A stretch of DNA of 48,890 nt from Opitutia bacterium UBA6410 (GCA_002437405.1 DJPO01000117.1:1466-50355); one strand, 5' to 3'; shown: positions 32,357-43,133, counted from the first letter of the stretch. Numbers and translations are program-made. The notes: a model not told the origin generated them from the sequence alone.

Positions 32357-34989
32357 GCGCGGATATTCAAATGCTTTCGTTTTTCGCCCGCGAGGCTCTC
32401 GACGCCTGCGGGAAAATCGACGCCGCCAAGGCTGCGGGCGACTGCGCCGCCGCCGTCGCCGCCGCAAAATCCCTGCGCTCGGCGGCGAAAATGCTGGGCT
32501 TCGACACATACGCGAAGGTCGCCGAAAAGCTCGAGGGCGCGTTTTCCGAAAATTTCGAAGCCGCGTCCGAAAACCACCACGCGCTTGCCGCGCTCGGAAT
32601 GCTGCGCGAGTGCGCGGAGTCTTCGCCCGAAACGCTCGCCGAGACGGTCGGGCAGTGTCAGGTTGCGCTCGAGGAATTTTGCGGGGAGGATTTTACAGCG
32701 TCCGAGGCGGGGACAGCCCGCGCAAATCCGCCCGAATCCCACCCCGAAAAACCGCAAGAAAAAGAACAAGAAAAAAAGTCCGCCCCCGCGAAAAATGTTT
32801 CGGCGGTATCGGCAACCGACCCGCTCTTCGACGTTTTTATGGAGGACGCGACGACCCGCTCTGCAGAAATTAGCGACGGACTCCTGAAAATGGAGCGCAA
32901 CCCGCGCGAAGCCCCGACGGTCGATTCGCTTCTGCGCGCCAGCCACAGTCTCAAGGGCGCGGCGAGAATTGCGGGAATCGAGTGGCTCGTGAATTTCGCC
33001 CACAGAATGGAGGATTGTTTTTCGGCGGTGCGCGACGCGAAAATCGAGCCCGACTCCGACTTCTTCGACCTGCTTTTCGAGTGCTCCGATTTTATCGCAG
33101 CGGCGGTTGCCTCGCGCTTTTCGGGCGTGGACATCTCGGCTGCGGGCGGTTTGTCCGACGATATGTCGGCTCTTCTTAACGGCAAATACAAGCCCGCCGC
33201 AAAATCGGCAAAAGCGTTTTCGTCTCCCGCGCGCGCCGATTCCGCAAAGCCGCAGACTTCCGTGAAAGTCGCGGCAAAGAGTCTCAACAGCCTTATGGAG
33301 CTCGCCGCCGAAAGCCTCATCGAAAACAGGCGCATCGAGCCGTACCGCGAGGCGATGATTTCGATAAAAAACGGGCAGGAGCAGATTGCAAGACATCTCG
33401 AAAACGCGCTCTACGCGCTCGAGGGGGCGGTTGGCGCGGAGGCGGCGCAGGCACATCTGGAGCTCGCGCGCAGGGCAATCCACAAGTCGGTTGCGGACGT
33501 GCGGGCGCAAATCGATTCGTTCGGCGAATACTCGCGGCGCAACGTGCTAATTGCGGGGCGTCTTTACTCGGAGGTTTTGTCCAGCCGCATGCGCCCGTTC
33601 TCGGACGGCATTGTTTCGCTCCCGCGAATGGTTCGCGACTTGGCGAAGTCGATAGGCAAAAAGATAGATTTTGAAGTGGACGGCGCGAAAACTCCCGTAG
33701 ACAGGGACGTTCTCGAAAAGCTCGAGCCCGCCCTTATGCACATAGTCCGCAACGCCTGCGACCACGGAATCGAGACGCCCGCCGAGCGCGAAGCCGCTGG
33801 CAAGCCGCAGGCGGGCAGGATTTTTATGCGCGCGTGGCACTCGGCGGGCTTCCTGAAAATTTCGGTCTCGGACGACGGGCGCGGGATTTCCGAAAAGAGC
33901 GTGAAGCGGAAAATCGTCGAAAGAAAAATCGCGTCCGCCGAAATGCTCGAAAATATTTCAAAAGACGAACTCTATTCGTTCCTCCTGCTGCCTGGGTTTA
34001 CGACAAAGCCCGAAATCAGCGAAATCAGCGGGCGCGGGGTTGGGCTGGACGTTGTGCAGACAATGCTTCACGACGTCGGCGGGACAATCTCGATAATTTC
34101 CGAAGAGGGGAAAGGCTCGACTTTCGAGCTGAAACTGCCGATTACCCGCTCGGTTTTAAAGTCGCTTGTCGTGAGTATTGACGGGCAGCCGTACGCTTTT
34201 GCGCTCGCGCGCGTCTACCGCACCGTCAAGCTCGACCTCCCTCAAATCCGCACGGTCGAGGGGCGGCGGTATTTCGACCTCGACGGGAAAACCGTCGGGC
34301 TCGTCAGCGGCGCGGGCGCGCTTGGCTTCGGCGAATCGGGAAACTCGGGGGACAGCGTCTACGCGGTTGTCGTGGCGGACAAAAACAATTTGTACGGTAT
34401 CGAAATCGACTCGCTCCCGACCGAATCCGAGCTTGTCGTCCGCCCGCTCCACGCGCGTTTGGGAAAGATTCCGTGTGTCTCGGCGGCGTCGCTCACCGAG
34501 GACGGTCTGCCGATTCTCATTCTCGACATCGACGACTTGGTGCGCAGTATCGACAAATTCCTGTCGTCGGGCGGGACTCTCGAATGCGCGCCGTCCGAGG
34601 AAAACGCCGAGTCGGCGGGCAGGGTGCTCGTCGTGGACGACTCCGCCACAGTGCGCGAGACCCAGCGGCAGATTTTGGAGGGCGCGGGCTACACAGTCGA
34701 TACCGCCGTGGACGGAATGGACGGCTGGAACAGCGTGCGCCTCAACCATTACGACTTGATTGTATCCGACATTGATATGCCGAGGCTCAACGGTTTCGAG
34801 TTCATCGAAAAAGTGCGCGGCAGGGAGGATTCAAAATCAACCCCCGTGATAATAGTCTCCTACAAAGACAGGCAGGAGGACAGGGCGCGCGCGAAGGCGG
34901 TCGGGGCGAGCTGCTTTTTGACGAAAAGCAGTTTTCAGGACGATACATTTATCGACGCCGTGCGCAAATGCCAAGAAGGGCGTCAATAA
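32353..34989 (+). CDS. CheA-type hybrid kinase with receiver domain (WspE-like)
   Basis: An 878-residue protein: a degenerate N-terminal Hpt-like domain (K39 where the phospho-His should be), a Lys/Glu/Pro linker near 120-150, an intact Hpt with H198 in SHSLKGAARIAGI, a dimerisation helix pair, an HATPase domain (N box near 460, DDGRGI near 507, GRGVGLDVV near 560), a CheW-like P5 domain, and a C-terminal receiver (from about 757) with VVDDSA and D806 as phospho-acceptor. It lacks a P2 domain, as WspE does. It is the last gene of the operon, followed by the 35155-35180 terminator. Output partner unknown. Confidence 0.9.
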   Translation: MSADIQMLSFFAREALDACGKIDAAKAAGDCAAAVAAAKSLRSAAKMLGFDTYAKVAEKLEGAFSENFEAASENHHALAALGMLRECAESSPETLAETVGQCQVALEEFCGEDFTASEAGTARANPPESHPEKPQEKEQEKKSAPAKNVSAVSATDPLFDVFMEDATTRSAEISDGLLKMERNPREAPTVDSLLRASHSLKGAARIAGIEWLVNFAHRMEDCFSAVRDAKIEPDSDFFDLLFECSDFIAAAVASRFSGVDISAAGGLSDDMSALLNGKYKPAAKSAKAFSSPARADSAKPQTSVKVAAKSLNSLMELAAESLIENRRIEPYREAMISIKNGQEQIARHLENALYALEGAVGAEAAQAHLELARRAIHKSVADVRAQIDSFGEYSRRNVLIAGRLYSEVLSSRMRPFSDGIVSLPRMVRDLAKSIGKKIDFEVDGAKTPVDRDVLEKLEPALMHIVRNACDHGIETPAEREAAGKPQAGRIFMRAWHSAGFLKISVSDDGRGISEKSVKRKIVERKIASAEMLENISKDELYSFLLLPGFTTKPEISEISGRGVGLDVVQTMLHDVGGTISIISEEGKGSTFELKLPITRSVLKSLVVSIDGQPYAFALARVYRTVKLDLPQIRTVEGRRYFDLDGKTVGLVSGAGALGFGESGNSGDSVYAVVVADKNNLYGIEIDSLPTESELVVRPLHARLGKIPCVSAASLTEDGLPILILDIDDLVRSIDKFLSSGGTLECAPSEENAESAGRVLVVDDSATVRETQRQILEGAGYTVDTAVDGMDGWNSVRLNHYDLIVSDIDMPRLNGFEFIEKVRGREDSKSTPVIIVSYKDRQEDRARAKAVGASCFLTKSSFQDDTFIDAVRKCQEGRQ

Positions 34990-35154
34990 AGTTTGCGACG
35001 AAAAAGCGTGCGCTAATATCCGCGTCGAAATAAATTTGCGCCGAAATTTTTACGGGCAAAATTTTTTTTGCGGGCATTTTTTCTTGGGAAATTTTTTTGT
35101 TTGGAAGCGTTTACGCAGTTTGATTTTGCCGTTCTTCCCAAAATAAAAAAACAA

Positions 35155-35180
35155 AAAACCTCCGAAATTTCGGAGGTTTT
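35155..35180. terminator. Bidirectional terminator between the Wsp-like operon and pnp
   Basis: A perfect 26-base palindrome, AAAACCTCCGAAA mirrored by TTTCGGAGGTTTT, with A-rich and T-rich flanks. It ends the plus-strand chemosensory operon and the minus-strand pnp transcript. The rest of 34990-35206 shows no gene. Confidence 0.9.
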
Positions 35181-35206
35181 CGTTTTGTCCAAATGCGGAA
35201 TCGGAA

Positions 35207-37354
<2,148 letters not shown>

Positions 37355-37555
37355 TTATATATATTCCTTTTGTGCAGCCGGACGGATAGGACGTTTCGGG
37401 CGTGCGATTGCATTTTTTCGGGCGCGAATACGACCGAAATAAAATAAGTAATATAAATAAATACCCAAGCCCCCCGAAAGTCCAGCAATAAAAAACGGAA
37501 AAATAGCCTTGTCCGAAGTTATAATATTTGAATTGCGCTCTTGCTCGGAAATTGC

Positions 37556-37672
37556 GTGGGGCTTTCGGAAAACGAGTTAAAAATACTTCCCGACGAGCTC
37601 CTGAAAAGAGTTTTGCCGCGCGCGGGCGGAGTCTTGCGGAAGCAAATCGAAAAGCGGCTTGAAAATAAATAG
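37556..37672 (+). CDS. Possible 38-residue basic helical peptide (doubtful)
   Basis: A GTG-initiated frame with the protein-like end KILPDELLKRVLPRAGGVLR then KQIEKRLENK, amphipathic and basic. GGA lies 6 bases before the GTG, and a TATAAT box (37520-37525) stands 30 bases upstream. No ATG is present and no homologue is recognised. It could be a true small gene, a remnant of a longer gene, or chance. Confidence 0.25.
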   Translation: MGLSENELKILPDELLKRVLPRAGGVLRKQIEKRLENK

Positions 37673-37729
37673 TCCTATTTTTTCGCTTTTTGTTTGATGT
37701 TTTTCGGCGGCTATGTTAAATACAAAACA

Positions 37730-37769
37730 TTGACGCGGAGTTTGTCCGTGTACGACAATTAGCAAGGAG
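37730..37769 (+). promoter_or_regulatory. Candidate promoter and strong RBS of the gene at 37781
   Basis: TTGACG (37730-37735) and GACAAT (37754-37759) are 18 bases apart. AAGGAG (37764-37769) stands 11 bases before the ATG, one of the clearest Shine-Dalgarno sites in the window; this would leave a very short 5' leader. Confidence 0.45.
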
Positions 37770-37780
37770 TAATAAAACCA

Positions 37781-38542
37781 ATGAAACAGTATCTATATCT
37801 ATCCCTTGTCCCCGAGGCTCTTATCGCCTCGAATCTCTCCCCCGAAGAATTCGGCAACTACTACGCCACGGGCGCGTTCCGCCGCAACTGCGACCCCGCC
37901 ATTTTCTTCGAGCTCGACCCCAATTTCAAATCCGACTACCTGCCGATGGACAAAATCCCCGAGCTTTGCGCTCCGCACCCCGACGGCAGTGCGCACAAAT
38001 CGGTCAATCTTTCCGTCTACCGCGTGCTCGAGCACGTCCCGATGTCGGCTTTCAAAAATCTCTATCTTGTAACGAGCGACGGCAAGACCCTCGAGCTTGA
38101 GCCGAAGCCGTTCGTCCCCGATTCCTCCAAAAAGACGTACCTGTATCAGGATTTGGCTCCGTGCCGTCCGAGGGTCGCGAGTATCCTCAATCCCGCCGAA
38201 TACGCCGCGCGGCTCACGTCGCCCGAGCGGCTTGTGCACTTCGAGAAAATCGCGTTCTTCGATATGAAGCTCGGCGCGCTCGAGGACGACCCCGCAAACG
38301 GCGATTTCGGCGACCTGCCGTACATCAACCGCCAGCACCTGCGCGACTGTCTTTCGACCGTCCGAACAAAGGGCGGCAAAAACAACAAAATCGTCGCGCG
38401 CTCGATGGGCGAAATTCTGTACCGCACGGTAGGCAGCGGTTTTTACGTCGGGGCGAAGGGCGAACTTTTGTTCTACCCGATGCCCTCGGAAAGCGAAATC
38501 GAGGCGAAGAATTTCCAGTGGTATAAGAGCGCGAAATTCTAA
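37781..38542 (+). CDS. Cytosolic protein of unknown function
   Basis: A 253-residue soluble protein with no signal peptide or membrane segment. It starts MKQYLYLSLVPEALIASNLS, contains FGNYYATGAFRRNCDPAIFFELDP and later YINRQHLRDCLSTVRTKGGK, and ends NFQWYKSAKF. I do not recognise the family. Its own promoter, strong ribosome binding site and strong terminator mark it as an independently expressed, probably well translated gene. Codon choice favours C and G in third positions, consistent with its neighbours, so it does not look newly acquired. Confidence 0.75.
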   Translation: MKQYLYLSLVPEALIASNLSPEEFGNYYATGAFRRNCDPAIFFELDPNFKSDYLPMDKIPELCAPHPDGSAHKSVNLSVYRVLEHVPMSAFKNLYLVTSDGKTLELEPKPFVPDSSKKTYLYQDLAPCRPRVASILNPAEYAARLTSPERLVHFEKIAFFDMKLGALEDDPANGDFGDLPYINRQHLRDCLSTVRTKGGKNNKIVARSMGEILYRTVGSGFYVGAKGELLFYPMPSESEIEAKNFQWYKSAKF

Positions 38543-38558
38543 CCGCCGTGCGCAATCC

Positions 38559-38598
38559 AGCCCCGATTCCCGCAAATGCGCTCGGGGCTTTTTTTTCT
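38559..38598 (+). terminator. Strong Rho-independent terminator
   Basis: AGCCCCGA (38559-38566) pairs with TCGGGGCT (38582-38589) around 15 bases, followed at once by nine T, a C and more T. It closes the unknown gene ending at 38542. Confidence 0.92.
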
Positions 38599-38736
38599 TT
38601 TTTTTGCGGAGTTGGCGTCCGAGCTCTATCGTAAAGTTAGCCGTTTGCAATGCCGCCGAGCCGCCGTATTGCCTCTTGCGGGAGTTGCCGCGAAATTGCG
38701 CTTGCGGCGGCGCGGAAAGTGTGCAATCATTTTTTT

Positions 38737-39438
38737 ATGCAGAAGATATTTTCAGTCCTTGCGTTGCTCGTCGTCGCCGTATCGGCGGCGTTTATTTTGA
38801 TGCGCCCGCAGGAAATAGAATCCGACCCCGCAACCTTCGAGGGAAAGTTGAAAGCCGCGCTCCCGACGAATCCCGACGGCTGGACTTCCCAAGACCACGA
38901 GCTCGGCGAAACCGACGAAGTCCGCCGTTCCGCCGAAAAGATACTCGGGGTTACCGACTATCTGAACCGCTCGTACACGAAAAACGGCAGGGAGTTTACG
39001 GTTTTTGTAAGCTATTGGAAACCCAATACGATGGAAATCTACCGCGCCGCCGCGCACCGCCCCGACCGCTGTTGGGTCGCGAACGGCTGGACGAATGTGG
39101 CGGATAAAAAGGCGATGTTCGATTCGCTCGAAGTCGACGGTCAGACGCTTTGTGGGGGCTATTCGCGGTTTTTCACGATTTCCACCGAGGGCGGAAAGCT
39201 CTCGCGCAATGTGATGTATTGGCACTTTGTGGACGGCAAGCCCTACGAATACAACGACAATTCGGTCGCCCATTTTTCCCAATGGGTGAAGGAGATTTTC
39301 GAGTCCGTTTGGGCGGGAAAGCCCGAACAGCTTTTTGTGCGAATCGACTCGTCTTCCGACTTTAAAACACTTATGCGCGACAAAGGCTTCAAGAGCGTAC
39401 TGAAATCGCTCGGCAAGCTTGCGCTCGATAAAAAATAA
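38737..39438 (+). CDS. epsI: Exosortase-associated EpsI-family protein
   Basis: A 233-residue protein anchored by an N-terminal membrane helix (about 4-22). The extracytoplasmic part has the EpsI hallmarks: LNRSYTKNGREFTVFVSYWK near 78-97 and the HxPxxC-like motif AAHRPDRCWVANGW near 107-120. EpsI proteins assist or are fused to exosortase. ATG 38737 puts the helix at the N-terminus; the frame upstream to 38650 has no signal. It is 6 bases before the exosortase gene. Confidence 0.82.
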   Translation: MQKIFSVLALLVVAVSAAFILMRPQEIESDPATFEGKLKAALPTNPDGWTSQDHELGETDEVRRSAEKILGVTDYLNRSYTKNGREFTVFVSYWKPNTMEIYRAAAHRPDRCWVANGWTNVADKKAMFDSLEVDGQTLCGGYSRFFTISTEGGKLSRNVMYWHFVDGKPYEYNDNSVAHFSQWVKEIFESVWAGKPEQLFVRIDSSSDFKTLMRDKGFKSVLKSLGKLALDKK

Positions 39439-39444
39439 ACGGCA

Positions 39445-40470
39445 ATGCAGAAAAAATTTCCTCTTTGTGCGCGGCTCGACGCCCTTGCAATCGCCGCAAT
39501 GGCGGCACTTCTGACATATGTTTTGTGGGAGGTATGGTCGACGCGGCTCGACTACGCTTTCGGCTATCTGATGCCGATGTTTATGGCGTATGTGGTTTGG
39601 GACAGGCTTCCGAAAATCGAAAAATACTTTGCCTCCGAGCCGTCGGAGCGCGGTGGAAAGTTCGCCGCGCTGTTTTTCGGCGGGCTTTTCGGCTCGATGG
39701 CGGTTTGCGGATTCGCCACGTTTTTGATGTTTTCGATAGTCTATTCCGTCGTCAAGGGCGGGACTGTTGCGCCGCTTTTCTGCCTTTCGTTTTCGTTTGC
39801 GTTCGCGTTTTACGGGCTGGCGTATTTTGCGGGGTCTGAAAATCTTGCGGGCGAAAAAATGTCGGTTTGCGACAGGCTGCGTTTTGCGAATTTCTTCGTT
39901 TTCCCCGCGTTTGCGTGGATGATTGCATCTCCCTTTTTCGCCGCGTGGGAAAATCTCATCAGCCGATTTTTGCTTACCAAAGTTGCAATCATCGTAACTG
40001 CGGTTATGGATTCTGCGGGATTTATGGTGGAGCTGCGCGGCAATTCGATATTCTTCCCCGACGGGGCGGTCGGTGTCGCCGACGCGTGCAGCGGGATTCG
40101 CAGCCTTACGGCGTGCCTGTTTTCGGGGTCGTTTTTGGCGGCGGTTTTTCTCGACAAGATGTGGAAGAAAGTTGCGCTGGTTGCGATGTCGATGGTTTTG
40201 GCGTTTATCAACAATATAATCAGGGCGTTGTTCCTTTCGGTGTGGGCGTACAAATTCGGTTCGGACTCGATTTCGGGATTTGTCCACGACGCCGCGGGCT
40301 ATGCCGTTTTGGGGCTGACGGTTGTCGGGCTTTTGATTCTCATTCCGCTATTTTCGCTAAATCCGATTCCCAAGGAGCTTAGGGGCGAAAGCGGCGATTC
40401 CGAATCCGACGATTCGGAAACCGACGGACAGGAAACCGACGAACAAGAGCCACCGCAGGAATCAAAATAG
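39445..40470 (+). CDS. Exosortase (transmembrane sorting protease/transpeptidase)
   Basis: A 341-residue polytopic membrane protein with about eight helices. The catalytic triad of the exosortase/archaeosortase family is visible: C215 in DACSGIRS, R260 in NNIIRALFLS and H281 in FVHDAAGY. It should cleave PEP-CTERM-type C-terminal signals and attach the protein to the surface. The C-terminal 35 residues form a strongly acidic Ser/Asp/Glu/Gln tail, likely cytoplasmic. It forms a pair with epsI; no PEP-CTERM substrate lies in this window. Confidence 0.9.
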   Translation: MQKKFPLCARLDALAIAAMAALLTYVLWEVWSTRLDYAFGYLMPMFMAYVVWDRLPKIEKYFASEPSERGGKFAALFFGGLFGSMAVCGFATFLMFSIVYSVVKGGTVAPLFCLSFSFAFAFYGLAYFAGSENLAGEKMSVCDRLRFANFFVFPAFAWMIASPFFAAWENLISRFLLTKVAIIVTAVMDSAGFMVELRGNSIFFPDGAVGVADACSGIRSLTACLFSGSFLAAVFLDKMWKKVALVAMSMVLAFINNIIRALFLSVWAYKFGSDSISGFVHDAAGYAVLGLTVVGLLILIPLFSLNPIPKELRGESGDSESDDSETDGQETDEQEPPQESK

Positions 40471-40498
40471 CAGGAGATTTTGACAACTCAAAAAAATG

Positions 40499-40536
40499 CC
40501 CCGACGGAAAAGGAAAAAATTCCGACGGGGTTTTTT
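40499..40536. terminator. Bidirectional terminator between exosortase and folE2
   Basis: CCCCGACGGAA (40499-40509) pairs with TTCCGACGGGG (40520-40530) with one mismatch, followed by TTTTTT on the plus strand; on the minus strand it is followed by ATTTTTTTGAG. It ends both converging transcripts. Confidence 0.85.
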
Positions 40537-40568
40537 CTTGTTTTATTTATTGTGTGCTTGGGGCGCGT

Positions 40569-41555
40569 TTAGCAGACCAAGTCTTCGAAGTCCGAGAAGT
40601 CGGCTTTGAAGCCCCCGGGGAGACCTTTGCAGATTACGCCGACCGCGTCGTGCGAGTGCAGGCTTTCCAAGTGGATACACGCTATTTCGAAGTCCTTTAT
40701 GCGCTTGTCGCGGTTGAATTCCGCGTAGAGCAGGCGGGTGGCGTCTTCTATGAATTTGACGTACGCGCCGTTTAGCTCTGCGAACGCCTGTTCGTCCTCG
40801 CGCCTTACCATCACCTGGGTTTCGGTGTGGAGGGCTTTGCGGCAGATGTCGTGCAGGTCTTCAATCGAAATGTGGGCGGATTTTTCGATTTCCGCCGAAA
40901 TTCTCGCCTTGCTACGCTGCGAGTGCGGCACGCAATAGACGTTGCGGGTGCGGCGGGCGTGTTCGCTAAGCTCGGAAGAGCAGGGGCACGCGGAGGAGTA
41001 CACAAAGTCGAAATAGACGAATTTTCTGAAAATGTCCAAGTCGTCCATCGTGCCTTCGTAGGCGCATTTGTAGTACTGCCAGCCTTTCAGGTTGCTGCGA
41101 AGGCTCGTTTGCAAAATGGGGTAGTCGAAGCTTATTTTGATTCTCGCGCGGGAGGTTTTGACCTGTTCCTTCATCTTGACGAGGATTTCCTCGAGAAGCT
41201 CGGGCGTGAAAATTCTGTCGGCGAAAAGATAGAAGACTCTCATAATGCGCGACATATTTACGCCCTTTGCGTCCGCCGAAAGCGACACCGTCCCCGTGAC
41301 GGACGCTTCGACTTCCCGCACTTGGCAGTCGCCCGTGAGAACTTTCAGCGGCAGTTTGAAATTGTGCATTCCCACCTGCATAATCGGGACATTCGCGCCG
41401 TTGATTGTGTTTCTGTCGGCGTTTTGCACGTCGGGGAGGGACGAAAGGTAGTCGCTTGCGGGGTGGAAATTTTCCTCGTAGCGGTGGAGCACGGCGGGAA
41501 TTTTCGCCGTTTCCGCCGATTCGCAAATAGCTTTTTCTTTACCTGCTTTTTCCAT
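40569..41555 (-). CDS. folE2: GTP cyclohydrolase FolE2 (type IB)
   Basis: A 328-residue enzyme converting GTP to 7,8-dihydroneopterin triphosphate for folate or queuosine. FolE2 features seen are the catalytic cysteine in YSSACPCSSELSEHAR, NVYCVPHSQRSKARI, and the C-terminal HDAVGVICKGLPGG. I choose ATG 41555 over the longer frame (to 41702), which runs over the intergenic gap and has no family match. FolE2 can use metals other than zinc, unlike FolE1. It ends the adk-to-folE2 gene series. Confidence 0.88.
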   Translation of the reverse strand: MEKAGKEKAICESAETAKIPAVLHRYEENFHPASDYLSSLPDVQNADRNTINGANVPIMQVGMHNFKLPLKVLTGDCQVREVEASVTGTVSLSADAKGVNMSRIMRVFYLFADRIFTPELLEEILVKMKEQVKTSRARIKISFDYPILQTSLRSNLKGWQYYKCAYEGTMDDLDIFRKFVYFDFVYSSACPCSSELSEHARRTRNVYCVPHSQRSKARISAEIEKSAHISIEDLHDICRKALHTETQVMVRREDEQAFAELNGAYVKFIEDATRLLYAEFNRDKRIKDFEIACIHLESLHSHDAVGVICKGLPGGFKADFSDFEDLVC

Positions 41556-41604
41556 TTTCAATAAAACCGAAAGTAGACTCCTTTTATACGGTATAGGCAA
41601 GCTT

Positions 41605-42360
41605 TTAGTTTTGCGCGTTTTTGGACATCGCGCGGACGGCCAGCCAGACGAGCACTCCCGTGATTGTCGCGAAGATAATCCCCGGCATCGGCGTGCCCGC
41701 AACCGCCATTACGAGCAGGTCGATGAGCGTGGGCGGGGTTATCGCAATCAGCGCGACTTTCACGCACTTGAGGTATCCGAGGCTCGGCATTGCCGTCAGC
41801 GCGAGAGTTTTGGCGGCGAGCCCCATCGCCAAAATATAAATTATGTTCATAAACGCCGCCGTCGCCAGATAGAGGGTCGGGAGTATCGCAAAAAGCATTG
41901 CGTTTTTGCTCGGGAACATTGCGGAGAGTTTTACGGTTTCGCCGTTCGCTACGGCGGAGTCGAGCGGAATGGATTGTTCGGGAAGTCCGCTTGCGTAAAT
42001 GGAAATTCTGTCGCCCTCGATTGAGAACAAAAGCCCCTTGACTTTTGCGGCGTCGAGCCTGTCGGGGGTCGCGATTGCGAAGACTTTTCCGCTTTTGGAC
42101 TTCAGCTCGACGGGCTTGCCGTCGGGGGTTTTTACGCCCGACGGGGAGATTTCGATTTTATCCATATCCGCCATTGCTGGCGCGGCGTAGTTGTCGTAGA
42201 AGTCGCCGACGTATTTTGCCGACATAAGCGACCCCGCCGCCGCCGCGATAACGCACAGAAAAATAAAATACGCGACGGACTTCCACTTCCAGTTAAAAGC
42301 CGCGTCGGCGTAGGCTGCGGGCGGGTTGAAGGATTTTAATGCGGCTGAAAATATGTTCAT
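41605..42360 (-). CDS. DUF1189-like membrane protein
   Basis: A 251-residue protein with an N-terminal helix (about 28-48), an extracytoplasmic region (about 49-140) with short beta strands and Pro/Gly turns, and three to four C-terminal helices (LFAILPTLYLATAAFMNIIY, an Ala/Leu segment, LIAITPPTLIDLLVMAVAG, GIIFATITGVLVWLAV). This layout resembles DUF1189 proteins, whose role is not known. Its ATG overlaps the rluA stop by 4 bases, so the two are co-translated. Confidence 0.65.
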   Translation of the reverse strand: MNIFSAALKSFNPPAAYADAAFNWKWKSVAYFIFLCVIAAAAGSLMSAKYVGDFYDNYAAPAMADMDKIEISPSGVKTPDGKPVELKSKSGKVFAIATPDRLDAAKVKGLLFSIEGDRISIYASGLPEQSIPLDSAVANGETVKLSAMFPSKNAMLFAILPTLYLATAAFMNIIYILAMGLAAKTLALTAMPSLGYLKCVKVALIAITPPTLIDLLVMAVAGTPMPGIIFATITGVLVWLAVRAMSKNAQN

Positions 42361-43133
42361 TTGTTGTATCCGAGTATTTTTTTGAAAGAGTCGGGGAGCG
42401 GGGCGGCGGCGCGGAAATCGATTTTCCCCGCGGGTGTTTGCAGGTTTAGGGAGGTCTCAGAGCAATGTAGGAAAAGCCTGTCGATTTTCGACAGGTTGCG
42501 GATTTTCCTGTTTGCGTTGAAGTTCCCGTACGTCGCGTCTCCGAGAATCGGCACGTTGTGCTTTGCGCACTGGACGCGCAGCTGGTGGGTCAGCCCCGTG
42601 AGCGGTTCGAGCCGAATCAGGCACGTTGCGTAATTGTTTTTATCGAACCCTTCGACGAAAAATTTAGATTCCGCCCTCTTCGCGCTTGCCGACCCCGCGC
42701 GCGAAGCTCCCGAGCGCACGAAGCCCGCGAGCTTTCGCTCGAAAAGCGTATCGCGCCAAAAGCCCGAGCGCGACGGCGGCTGCCCGACGCAGATTGCGCG
42801 GTAGATTTTTTTTACTTTGTGTTCCCTGAACGCGGCCTTTGCCGTCTTTGCGACGTCTTCGTCAAAGCTCAGCAGAACGATTCCCGATGTGGGGGAGTCG
42901 AGCCTGTTTATCAGCCAGAGTTTTGTTTGTCCGTTGCAACCCCAGAAGAAAAATTCGTCGTCGAAATCGTACGGGGCTTTTATCATCGGCGAGCATTTTT
43001 TGCCGTCGGGGTTCGGGTGCGACGCCTTTCCCTCGCCCTTTGAAATTGCGACAAGCCCCGACGGGTGGACGGCGGCGATAGAGCAGCCGTCGGCGAGCGG
43101 AATTGAGTCGGCAAAAATTCGGATTTCGTTCAT
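42357..43133 (-). CDS. RluA-family RNA pseudouridine synthase
   Basis: A 258-residue enzyme. The catalytic aspartate lies in INRLDSPTSGIVLLSFD, where the common HRLD reads NRLD; the conserved LEPLTGLTHQLRVQCAKHNVPI is near 175-196. It should isomerise uridine in rRNA or tRNA; the exact site is unknown. There is no N-terminal S4 domain. I choose ATG 43133 because it overlaps the upstream tonB-like stop by four bases (ATGA), in the style of this operon. Confidence 0.82.
   Translation of the reverse strand: MNEIRIFADSIPLADGCSIAAVHPSGLVAISKGEGKASHPNPDGKKCSPMIKAPYDFDDEFFFWGCNGQTKLWLINRLDSPTSGIVLLSFDEDVAKTAKAAFREHKVKKIYRAICVGQPPSRSGFWRDTLFERKLAGFVRSGASRAGSASAKRAESKFFVEGFDKNNYATCLIRLEPLTGLTHQLRVQCAKHNVPILGDATYGNFNANRKIRNLSKIDRLFLHCSETSLNLQTPAGKIDFRAAAPLPDSFKKILGYNK

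Larger units (their letters stand above)
37355..37780. other. Intergenic region holding divergent promoters and a doubtful small ORF
   Basis: This A/T-rich stretch lies between divergent pnp and the unknown gene at 37781. It holds a perfect plus-strand TATAAT at 37520-37525 with no clear -35, and the small frame described separately. The 37680-37780 part has the promoter of the plus-strand gene. No tRNA or structured RNA was recognised. Confidence 0.5.

Noticed and set aside
38752..40287. 511-codon minus-strand frame opposite epsI and exosortase
   Set aside because: It spans two recognised membrane-protein genes and has His/Arg/Lys-rich composition without motifs.
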